NCBI GenBank assembly: GCA_018417955.1
Contig: JACTVC010000005.1
Span: 1,364,001-1,428,000, forward strand
Direction of reading: 5' to 3'
DNA length: 64,000 nt
DNA from: Laccaria trichodermophora
Taxonomy: Eukaryota; Basidiomycota; Agaricomycetes; Agaricales; Hydnangiaceae
In this document: positions 33,944 to 48,134 of the stretch, one piece after another
How the letters are laid out: each line of letters starts with the position of its first letter
Numbering within the stretch: the stretch's first letter is position 1
Made by a program: the position numbers and the translations under genes
Notes under the pieces: generated by a model
Databases searched by the model: none
What the model saw: the letters and a program-made list of their open reading frames with translations, nothing else
Told to the model about the DNA's origin: nothing

Positions 33944-34480
33944 TGATCTCCCTGATAGTCAAAGAGGGCCTGAGGTCACATTTACCCGTCTGACACCACT
34001 GCCAATAGGATATCGATGCGTGTATCCTCATGCCGTCCTGGTGCCTGTAGGGAATCATCATGGAGATTTGGAAATCTGAGCGTGGAGCCTGGTGAGCTTA
34101 AGAACCCTTTTGTGAAGTATGCGGGCCAACTACGGAGGGTCAATAGACACATGGATGAACAATGCGACAGCCTCTGCCACACGGTGACCATTCGATGGCG
34201 TTGTCTTTTTATGGGGAGTGCGACAAGTCATAAAAGGATGTACTTCGCATTAAGTACACGGGGAACTGCCTAGGAAAGATTGACACTTGAGTTGCTTGAG
34301 CCGGACAGACTTGGGCGGTCATGGTACTTACAATTTAAACATTTTCTTGTAAAATCATAGTTCTTGTCAGTTAAAAGTTTCACTGCCAAACTTTCAGCTT
34401 CAAGTTGGTTTCAGCCACGTGCACCTTTCTTTTCTTGCCATCAATGCGTTGCGATCCCACCCTTTCACCATCGTAGAAAC
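33944..34480. other. Spacer without a recognised gene
   Basis: One 85-codon ORF (34016-34273) has no recognisable domain. The region also includes the presumed promoter of the small gene at 34481. Confidence 0.35.
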
Positions 34481-34869
34481 ATGTCACTCGCCTCCACAAG
34501 CCAAGGCCTAAGCGAAAGCAGTGTTGGCAGTGGCATAGCACCCGCATCCGTTGCACCACAACCCCCCTCACCACAAACACCCTACGCGCCGTGAGCTTCT
34601 ATTTTTAATGCCGAGCTGTGTGTTTGTTCGATAACAACTAATGTGCTGATTGGTATCCGGATTGCAGGACAGGGCCTGGGGGCGCTGGGGATGAATACTG
34701 GTATTGCTCTGATATCTATGTATTCTTTCGACCCACTGATCATTTTTTTTTCAAGCCTTTGTATGATATACATGGAGTGTACATCCAACAAAATACCATT
34801 ATTTTTGCCTGTAGGTATCAAAAGACTGGGGTAGCAGCCACATTCTGGAATCAATCACCATCACCTTGA
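34481..34869 (+). CDS. Possible tiny gene, 65 aa
   Basis: Three exons (34481-34590, 34668-34700, 34815-34869) with GTGAGC...TTGCAG and GTATTG...CTGTAG introns keep one frame for 65 codons. The predicted protein is Ser/Pro/Ala rich, then GGAGDEYWYQKTGVAATFW and a Ser/Pro end. If the second intron is retained the frame also stays open. The 3' end overlaps the stop of the convergent amidoligase gene by 19 bases. Transcription is unproven. Confidence 0.35.
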
Positions 34870-35943
34870 CTTCCGCCACCACCTTGACTTCCGCTCGAAA
34901 ACCAATCACGGATGCTTAATCGCGCTTCAGGCAGAAGCCCTCCTTCAACGAAGTCGAGCAGATCATCGCGGGTTGGATCCGTGGTGGTGTATTGCTTGAA
35001 GAATTCGTTCGTCGCGAGATTCGCGCCGCCCTCGAACCCAATCACAAACGCGACCCACTTCCTCACATCATCCATGGCCTCGCTCATTTCTGCCCCCCGA
35101 AACTCCACAGTCCCACATGAATTGGCGTCGGAGACGTTCGTCAAATTCCAAACATAGTTGCGTCCAAGCTCGTCTCCCGGTTCTGGAGGGCACATGTAGT
35201 TGACGAGGGTTGTTGTCTTCTTTTTACTTTGGATTTGACGCAAGACAAGTGCTAGACCTCCTCTGCTGGTTAAATCGCGATGGACGTATCGGCCTTGTGT
35301 GTTATCTTTGCAGTACACGCTGATCTGCCGAGCTGGCCCTAGTAATTGACTGATAATGGGTCCGAAAACAACAATTGCCTTTGCCAGTTTTTTGATGGCG
35401 TTGAGCTCCCAGTCACCTTGCTCAGGCTTGACGTGGACATGTGTCCCACAGCTCGTGGAAGTGATGATTTTGAAATGATTATCCACTTGCCCGAATGCTC
35501 TCGTTGTTTGCTCTTCCCAAATCAAGCTCCGCGCGTCGAAAGCTGGTGATGAAAGTTCGAAGCCCACTTGACTTGGATTAGTTTGTCTTCTAAGGCGATT
35601 AAGAGTTGGGCACCTTACCCGCTTCTGGCGAGACGGGAGTTAAAGACGGATCTCCATGAACAGACCAGCCTCGATATTGATTCGGCCTTCCACCCGGAAC
35701 GGATACATTTTCTAGAGGCAAATCGGCCAGTTGTAATATTCTTTTCACGACATTCAGGAACCGAGGATCTGGTTCGTAGTTGTCGCCTTGTATGGGAAGC
35801 ACTGTGTGGAAGTAACGGGGCGTTGAAATCTTATTATCGTCCTCGAGGTGTCCTAAGCCGCGCAGTTGAGGCATATTTGGAGTGACCATGAGCTCGATCT
35901 CGAACCCGACTCGTATTGGTTTGTCAGTCAGGCGGGCCTCCAT
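34851..35943 (-). CDS. Amidoligase-family protein
   Basis: Exon 35943-35619, a 52-bp intron and exon 35566-34851 give 346 aa. Amidoligase_2 proteins have a glutamine-synthetase-like fold and are thought to join amino groups to carboxylates using ATP. Visible family marks: VGFEIELMV at the start (metal-binding Glu residues), VGFELSSPAF made by the splice, TSTSCGTHVHV (His pair), the central YCKDNTQGRYVHRDL, and SCGTVEFRGAEMS. The C-terminus is Gly/Ser rich (SGSQGGGGSQG). The start at 35943 gives a short standard lead; the frame is open to 36003. The substrate is unknown, and the adjacent small genes offer no clear partner. Confidence 0.8.
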
Positions 35944-36214
35944 GTAGGAGGAGATGGAGGCGAAAAAGAAGTCGCACATCCAAATCACGTTTTTTACCCA
36001 CAAAATGGCTTCTCAGACTTCACCTTGGGATGCAACTGTCGTAATGAACGGTCTTGTTAGCCCATCATTCTGACAACGCTGGAAGCAAGTCGAAAGCATT
36101 TGTTCAACCAATCGACAAATCACAAATTACTGAACACGTTGAAAGAGCTCGCACTATGCTGCAGGGGGAAAGACATATACACAAACTCGAAATTTTGGAC
36201 AGATCCCATCCTGC

Positions 36215-36877
36215 TCAAACCATTTCGAGTTGCGCCTCATCACCCCGCCAACAAATCAGCGCCACAACCGACTCTTGCGGGGGCGGGCTCTTCCACTCCC
36301 CATCCACCATCTTCTGAAATGCAATGCTACCCATCCTGAAGTTCCCCCCCATAAACTTGTCTCCCAGGCGGTAAATATCCCTTTCCGACTTCGCCTTGCA
36401 CCAAAATCCTTCCACCCACTCGCCAACCAATTCTCTGGGCGCTTTGACGAGAACTGGAGTCCCCTTCCACGTCTTGACCATAAAAGTCCGGATTCTGGCT
36501 CGTGTGTTGAAATCTTCTGGGTAGGTGAGGTGTAAGGAACTCCAGATGTCTCGGTTACGAAAGAATTCCAAGAAAAAGTAGCCTGGATGTGGAAGTTCAG
36601 GGAATGGAGCTGGTGGTCCATAGATTTTCATGTAGTAAAATCTCTTTTCCATAACGGTCATCCCACGAGTTTTTTCTTCTATAGCCTTATCCTCCTCGCT
36701 GCTGGGAAACTTCAAGTTTGAGTCATGGATACCGGACAATCCGAGCCAACGTACGAATGTTCATCCATATCTTTCAAAAGGTGGGCAGGAAAGTGACACA
36801 ATGAGTTAGGGGTGGACGTTAGGTACCAGGTAATAGTCTTGTTTGTTTGTGTTAGCTTGAGATGTAGATGACGACAT
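36215..36877 (-). CDS. Unrecognised protein, ~181 aa (gene model uncertain)
   Basis: The main open stretch is 36709-36215, containing FPSSEEDKAIEEKTRGMT, RFYYMKIYGPPAP, HLTYPEDFNTRARIRTFMVKTWKGTP, ELVGEWVEGFWC and GSIAFQKMVDGEW. It has no good ATG at its upstream end. A candidate first exon 36877-36827 (MSSSTSQANT...) splices in phase with an acceptor at 36710. A splice at the stronger acceptor near 36760 would give early stops. The protein is soluble with no known domain. It lies on the same strand as, and 272 bp from, the amidoligase. It could also be a gene that lost its start. Confidence 0.4.
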
Positions 36878-37408
36878 TTCAATGGACCCAAAATGGACCT
36901 TTATAATTAACGTACTTCATTTTCATTCTACCTGGGCAGACCTGGGCTTCCGAGGAACTTATTGCAACGTAGCTTCTCATATGCTTCTCGATGTCAATTG
37001 ATTAATCCCTGTGTTTTTTGTGTTCTTTGTGCAATGTGCATGTGTACCTTTCCATCATCCACGTGCACCGTACGGCGTAAACCATTTTGTTCTGCCATCA
37101 ATCTGCCATTCAACGTTTCAACCATGGCACTGTATCCTGAACGGAGGTTCTATCTTAATTTCAAAGCCTAATCGTCCTTTCTTACGGACACCCATCTTGA
37201 ATCCGCACGTCGCCCAAAACCCTGGCACAATGTTTGTAGAAATGCTGGACCAAACCGCCGAAGCCGAATCTCCGTCTCCTACTACCATGAATTCCGCAAC
37301 ACCTCTGATGATGAACGAACTCATGCCAGGAATAAATTCTGAGCAGGAGTGTGAGGGTATGGAGCATTATATCGTTCATCGACGTATCCTTTCAACTGGT
37401 CAACAGAC
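36878..37408. other. Divergent region; probably includes upstream exon(s) of the F-box gene
   Basis: The in-frame sequence before 37409 (LYRSSTYPFNWSTD) reads like part of the F-box protein, so its true first exon lies here. A frame from 37230 (MFVEMLDQTAEAESP...) is a candidate, but I could not find a clean splice. Confidence 0.45.
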
Positions 37409-39464
37409 ATGGCGTACAAACTCCTCGCCGCACTTCCCAGATCACGACTTGCAGCTATTCAAAGAAAGATAGCACCTCTTCTCCAATTTGACGTTGTCGG
37501 CGTAAGTGGAATATCTTTCTCTTCCTTCCAAGCGTAAAGCTTACTTGCCCGCACAAGTCCCTTCCAGCAGAAGTCTCAATCCAAATATTCTCGCATCTCC
37601 CATTCCAGACTCTTTTGACATGTGCGCTTGTAAGTCGGCGATGGCAAGCCCTAGCGAACGACCAAACGATTTGGAAGAGGTTATGCGCCACTCGTGGATG
37701 GACGTGGCGGCAACCTGCTCGCACCCACATCTTTGAGCCATCCTATCCACGACATAATGCAACATGGAATGACTCTGATGATGAAGGCATGGGTGACTCG
37801 GATGATGGCGGTACGGAAGACGAGCTTATCGGTGGGGTGGAAGCTGCCCAAGCGGATTTGACTCTGATGCACGCTGAGCTGGATTCCGGCTTTGCGTCCA
37901 TGTCTTCCTCCAGTGGCGTACCGCTGTTTTCAAATGCAAGGGACACCCTTTATACAGGATCAACGGCGGAATCATCCACCCGCTCAAAGTCCTACGTCAG
38001 ACATTCTGCGCCTTCAGTTTTGAAGACTGCCAGCGAAACTTCATATCTAAAGCCGAACTACAAATTGCTGCACCAGACTTTTATCAAGTTACGAAACCGG
38101 TTCCTATCTTCCAACTACCGCCTTTCAGCCTTACAGACCCGCGGTGCCCCCAGCAACGCGCATACAAACACAATCTATTGCCTCCAGCTCTATACGTACC
38201 CAGAAACTGGCCAACAAGTACTTTTTACTGGGTCGCGCGACAGGAGTATCAGAGAGTGGAACTTGACGACTGGCTTGGTGGAGCGGATAATATCTGGCGT
38301 GCATTCCAGCTCAGTCCTCAGTCTATGCGCGCAGAATGGTTATCTGGCAAGTGCTGGGAGTGACCGACGTGTTATGGTTTGGCATCTGGAAAGTAACGAG
38401 CTCGTGGGTGTTATCTGCGATCACGAAGACAGCGTTCTTTGCGTACGCTTTGATGATGAACGGTTGGTGTCCTGCTCCAAAGGTGTGTCTTTTTTATGAG
38501 GCTTCATGGTCTATCAATAACGTATGATGCACCACAAAGATCGTACGGTACGAACGTATTCTTTCCCTGATCTGGTTCCTCAGTTCGTCTTGGGCGCCCA
38601 TAGAGCTGCCGTCAATGCAGTCTCCTTATCAAAGGACCTCATCGTTTCCGGGTCTGGCGATCGCTCCATTAGGCTATGGGACGCCAAAACGGGCAAACTC
38701 CTGCGAACATTCGATAACCACCATACTCGAGGGTACGAATCCTTTTTTTCTCCCTAATAGTATGATCCCCAAATCTAACACATGTATAGAATTGCATCCA
38801 TCGACTTCAAGCCACCCATAGTCCTCTCAGGATCATCAGACAAACATCTTCGTCTCTTTGACATAACAAGTCTCCAAGGCTGGTCGACTTCACCAGAATA
38901 CGAAGGAGCAACGCCAGCGAGTAACGCGCCCCTTCCCTTCCCCTTGATCCCCACGCCTGGCCTCGTTTGCCAGACGTGTGGGAGTAGCGGCGTCCAGCCG
39001 ACACCGCTCCCGCAGCCTTCTACGGATGGCAGTGGGCGGTGTATTCATGGTGATCTTGTGAGGAGCGTAGCTGTTGGGTACGACTTTGTGTTGAGCGGGA
39101 GTTACGATTTGAGTATCAAGGCGAGAAAACTTTGGGTTTGTTCAAGTTGGATGACATCTAATGGTTTGAACAGGTTTGGGATCGTCGTACTGGCGCGCTT
39201 GTGGCTGACTTGACGGGAGGTCATACCGGTCGGATATTTTGCATTGGGTTTGATTGTACAAAGGTTGGATCTCTGTCTTCTCACATTTTAGTTCTACTCA
39301 TTGATTTGACGCCTTGTGAATAGATTGTTTCGTGCGGTGAAGATCATGTGAGTCGTCCCACCACAAACAAGAACTGATATAAGACTGACCATTCTTTTCG
39401 ATAGCGGATATGTATATGGGACTTTTCGCATGGGATCGATACGAGCTTCTTACAATTGTCCTGA
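37409..39464 (+). CDS. F-box/WD40 protein, SCF ubiquitin-ligase adaptor (5' end incomplete)
   Basis: Exons from 37409: to 37501, then 37558-38482, 38540-38732, 38790-39120, 39174-39263, 39324-39347 and 39405-39464, 571 codons in frame. The intron at 39121 is GC-AG (AAG/GCGAGA). The N-terminal MAYKLLAALPRSRLAAIQ and SLPAEVSIQIFSHLPFQTLLTCALVSRRW form an F-box region of the Cdc4/Met30/Pof1 kind. An acidic insert (DSDDEGMGDSDDGG) follows, then WD40 repeats with TGSRDRSIREWN, SAGSDRRVMVW, SGSGDRSIRLWD, SGSSDKHLRLFD, SGSYDLSIKVWD and a final RICIWDF. A Cys motif (CQTCGSSG) sits in a loop of the later blades. It should b recruit phosphorylated substrates to an SCF ligase; the target is unknown. Confidence 0.88.
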
Positions 39465-40019
39465 TGTACAACATGCGTCAACGACGCAGTCAGAAGTTCA
39501 AGATGTTGCGCCTTCTTGCTATCGTATTGCGACCTTGAGAAACCACTGAAAAAAAAAGAGGTTCACGGTTCTCCCGCTACATCCTCGTTATCTATCTTTT
39601 TCTTTCTTTCTTGGTTATCGGGCGTTATGATAGGGTATTTCTCTTTCTTTCTTTCTTTCTTATCTTGTTCTGGCTATCGGAAGCCAGGCGGTTGTAGATG
39701 TGTGGGGTAACGGGATGCATGGAGGAGCATGGTTCGAACCCTTGCCCGTTCCTCTGAACGAGATATTTTGTATGTGTGGCGAGGCTGGTGACCATATCAG
39801 TGACCATATCAGGCCAAGACTGATCAGTTTTGGTCGAGCGAGTTCGAGTCTGGAATTAATTTGATGGACTCCATTTCACACTATCTCACACAATCTGCGA
39901 GGTGTTTTTCACTGGGGATACACACCCACCATTGCGATGACCAACATACATAATCATTGATGAAATACTGTACAATTTAAAGCTTGCGAAAGGTAAGTAC
40001 GATTTTCTACTCAAACCCC
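39465..40019. other. Intergenic region with TTTC/CTTT microsatellite
   Basis: This contains the 3' flank of the F-box gene, a (CTTT)n tract near 39630-39665 and a presumed promoter. A tRNA-like T-arm at 39729-39745 was examined and rejected. Confidence 0.45.
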
Positions 40020-41858
40020 ATGCAACGAATCTTCAAGACCGCTCAGAAGCTATCGGGTCTCTCCTGTATTGTCCCATTCACAAGGTCTGAAAAAAGAGAG
40101 CTCTTCAAGTACACTAGTGGGCGGTGGTTATACAACGATGAAGAACGTGGGCGATTCAGCCTTGTTCCTCAATTGTTCTGAATACGATCGGGTGTTAGAA
40201 ACCGCACCACGATATGTCGAATTCAATGTTGATGAGATACAACATGTGGCCTGTGCGGCAGTCGGAGCTCAACGTTTCGTTATGTTCAAGAAACTAGGTG
40301 AAGATATGTACTTCGCGTTCTGTGTATTTATGTCATCTGACATGTTCTATAGGATCTTACAACAAGGTTTTTGCCCTTAACTTTGATAACGGGGTGGAGG
40401 CAATCGCACGCCTTCCAACTGGCCTTGCTGGAGCCCCTTTCTTCAACACGGCGAGTGAGGTTGCTACGCTGGAGTTCGTGCGAGAAGTTCTTGGCATACG
40501 TGCACCGCGAGTATTCGCATGGAGCGCTGATGCTACTGCAAATACTGTCGGTACCGAATATATCATCATGGAGAAGATGTCTGGCGTAGAATCCCATCGT
40601 CGCTGGACGCATATTGCGAAAGGACCTGAAGTCTTTCCACTTTTGGACGGTGTCTTCGGCATAGAGCAGAACTTCGAGGGTGCGCCTTTCTCGCAGATAG
40701 GCAGCCTCTACTTCAGGGATGATGTACGAGCCGAATTACGGGACCGCCCGCTGTTCATCCAGGCATCCAGGTTCCCTCTCAGAGGACGATACCGAGCTGC
40801 ATAGAAGGCTCGATGCAGCGAAGGACAAATATCGTATCGGCCCAATCGCAGATCGTCAATGGTGGCGGTCGGAACCAGCCCAAGTGACATATGATCATGG
40901 TCCATGTGAGTTCCCCTTGTATGCCGTGGACATGGACATTAGCTGACTGTTCAACTCATCGGCAGGGCCTGACATGGGCTCCTTCCTTCTTGCTGCTGTG
41001 GATTCAGAACGTACTTGGATTCGTCACCATGCTTCGCAGAACACGTTTCGTCGTTTTCCGTTTTACAACGCTGTTGACCACCTTAAACTTTTGGATGTGC
41101 TTGCCCTCGCGATTCCGCACATAATACCGCCACTCATGCTGAGCAGCCCAACTCTCTGGCATGCCGACATTAGTCATTCAAATTTATTCGTTGCTGAGAC
41201 GGGTCCGGCAGTGGTCCAAGGTCTTATTGATTGGTAGTATAGCATCATAGCTCCTTATTGCATTCAGGCCACATTTCCCTCTATTTTTACCTACGACGGT
41301 GGCCTGATCGACATCCCGGCGGGTCGTGTCGCGCCTAAGTTACCCAGCCATGTGTCGACGTTGAACCCAGACCAGCAAGTGCCGTATCTTTTACATTTGA
41401 AGCTCGCGATGAGACACAAAGTGTATGAACAGAAGATCGTGACGGAGAACGAGGGGAGGATGATCGCGTGTGCGATGCCTTTCTCCACGGAGCTGGCGCT
41501 TTTGCCGTACCATGTTCTCAGATCCTGGAGTGACAGCCTGGTACCACTCAGAAAAGCGCTCTTGCACCTCCGAGATGTTTGGGACACCTATGCTCATGAG
41601 GGCACTCAGTGTCCAATACGTTTTACGGACGATGAGGTTGAGAAGCACGAGCAGGAATTGCAGCGGTATACCAAATACCAGGAATCTATTACTTCTTTGG
41701 ATAACGATCTTGGCTGTGGAGGTGATGGTTGGGTGCCCGAAGATGAGTTCTCAAGGGCAATGGCTACGTTGAAAGAGCGAAAGGCCAATTGGGATGATGA
41801 TGCGAACGGTGGTCCGTTTCCTTACGAAGATGGATCGTTCTCCTTCTTTCTGTCTTGA
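40020..41858 (+). pseudogene. Decayed AIM9-like phosphotransferase (APH fold)
   Basis: Intact parts follow the fungal AIM9/APH-type family: mitochondrial-like start, LFKYTSGRWLYNDEE, RYVEFNVDEIQHVACAAVGA, GSYNKVFAL, VARLP-type strand, NTASEVATLEFVREVLGIRAPRVFAW, GTEYIIMEKMSG, YRIGPIADRQWW, then the catalytic loop LWHADISHSN and LIDW. Introns at 40147-40198, 40298-40352 and 40912-40964 splice well. Two lesions break it. A frameshift lies between RDRPLF (~40755) and the in-frame continuation EDDTELH (~40785). A TAG at 41238 stands where the family has CAG (Gln of the DWQ motif); the frame then stays open and family-like for another 200 codons to 41858. A sequencing error or recoding is the alternative. 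Confidence 0.7.
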
Positions 41859-42254
41859 GTAGCCTTCCAATGCGCTTGTATCAAATTCTGGAAATTTTGG
41901 CCTCGCCTGATCATGATCAGGCAGACGCCTGACAAAATCGCAGGCGCTCAGCCAGTAATCTAGTCGCTTGGGCGAAATTATATGCTCAACCCTGCCCAAG
42001 TACTAAGCGCCCAAGCTATAAAATCACCAATGGGAGGCGCAAGGCTTGAAAAAATGATAGTCATGGGCTGCTTAAATTGCTGTAGAATGGCTGGGTATAA
42101 TTTCCAACATTTATTTTCTCGAGTTGTGGATCCCTCCCCAACCTGGAAGTTCTTAGACGTAGTTTGCAATAGACGCGACCAAAATACGCAATAAGGTAGA
42201 CATACATACAACAGGGTCCATTATAAATACACAACTACAATACATACAAGTCCA
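41859..42254. other. Convergent 3' spacer with an 18-bp palindrome
   Basis: This lies between a plus-strand pseudogene and the minus-strand helicase. It has GCCTGATCATGATCAGGC, a perfect palindrome, at 41905-41922, and nearby related GCCTG/CAGGC words. No gene. Confidence 0.5.
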
Positions 42255-46960
<4,706 letters not shown>

Positions 46961-46982
46961 GATTGACGCCGGTAAATTCAGA

Positions 46983-47815
46983 ATGCTGACCTCGACTGCG
47001 AGGTCAGCTACTCGCCAGTTTGTAAAGAAACCACGAACTGTGTTAAGAGCCAACTCGACAACAGCCACCGCGGCGACTACCCCTGCGACCTTGACATGGC
47101 CGGAATACCTCGCAATTAAACGAAACAAACGGAAGTGGCAAATGGTGCGATATCGTATTTATGTTACTTCAATTGTGGAATGCTGACGTTGCCGCCTTGC
47201 AGGCTGTTACGTTTCCCTCCGCAATGCTTGGTTTCGTGGGCGGCGTGGCTTACTTCGGGACTCTTGAAACAGATCCAATGAAGCCCGTTTTTGTACTTCT
47301 TTCTTCTTTCTCATTATCGATTTCTTTTACTGACGACAACTTGTTAGGGCATCGACCCATTCTTTTTCTACGGAATCTGCACTCTGGGTTGCGTTGGTAC
47401 GCCATGGGCTTCTACTCATTTCGCTACGGCGACTCACTGTCCGGTATAGGTGTCGGCGCGATGTTGGGGCCAACAATTGGAACCGCATTATGGCGTTTCA
47501 CTCACCGGAGATCTGTCCACCTAATCGACTCCAAAGATCATCAATTCTTTCAGCGAATAGCAAAGAACAGAGTGGATGCCTCACTCCAGAGTCCCACTGC
47601 ACCTGTACCAGATTACTATGGTCAGGCACCTTCTTTCTCCGAATATTTCTATTGACCGAGAGTTTTATATGACAGGCGAGAAAATTGGCTCTCTTCACCA
47701 GTATAGACAGGTGCGCCTTGTATCCTTTCCCCAGCGAGTTCTGTCTCTTACATCAGATTAGTGGCTACGTGATCAAGGAAAGTACAAGCGGAAGGCAGTA
47801 TTCGAGGAGAAATAG
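46983..47815 (+). CDS. PAM17: PAM17, presequence-translocase motor subunit
   Basis: Six exons (46983-47144, 47203-47292, 47348-47396, 47450-47620, 47676-47710, 47762-47815) sum to 561 bases, 186 aa. PAM17 helps assemble the import motor at the inner mitochondrial membrane. The first ~40 residues are a presequence rich in Arg/Thr/Ser (MLTSTARSATRQFVKKPRTV). Then LTWPEYLAIKRNKRKWQ, a membrane helix around AMLGFVGGVAYFGTLETDPMKP, GIDPFFFYGICTLGCVGVG as the second helix, then [54 protein letters not shown]. The start codon is only 22 bases from that of the divergent helicase; an in-frame ATG at 46959 is an alternative. Confidence 0.92.
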
Positions 47816-48134
47816 CAACGTTTTCACGTCACACATCGTCTAGAGTATTTGCACAGAATACGATCTTTATTCCTAAACCTCTCTTTCAACGACTGGCGAA
47901 GCAGCATCCGCGCCGAGCTGAACTAGCAAATAAAAGTTGAGTAAGGTGATGCGCTATTCTGAGTGGTCCAAGATTATATGGTTGAAATACTAAATGTCCT
48001 ATGTCAACATGAATGCACGACATACCAAGAAAGGTCGTGAGTTTCGAGCTAAGTCACGCGAACTGGTGCTTGTTCTGGACGAAGCATGCGATAGTCGGAG
48101 AAGTTTGAGAGCTGGTGCAGATAAAACCAGTTCT
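47816..48134. other. Convergent 3' spacer
   Basis: No gene is supported between PAM17 and the membrane protein gene. Confidence 0.4.

Noticed and set aside
39725..39760. tRNA-like T-arm (GGTTCGAACCC)
   Set aside because: The T-stem has a mismatch and no matching 5' acceptor strand, D-arm or anticodon arm could be found at the right distance on either strand.
40724..40784. A 61-bp intron that would remove the frameshift in the AIM9-like gene
   Set aside because: GTACGA...CAGAG restores the frame, but it deletes VRAELRDRPLF, which I recall as conserved in the family. Kept only as a weak alternative to pseudogenisation.
46961..47128. Extension of the helicase frame to an ATG at 47128
   Set aside because: It would run through PAM17 exon 1 on the other strand. 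The added residues look like antisense of a presequence and nothing in SNF2 proteins calls for them.
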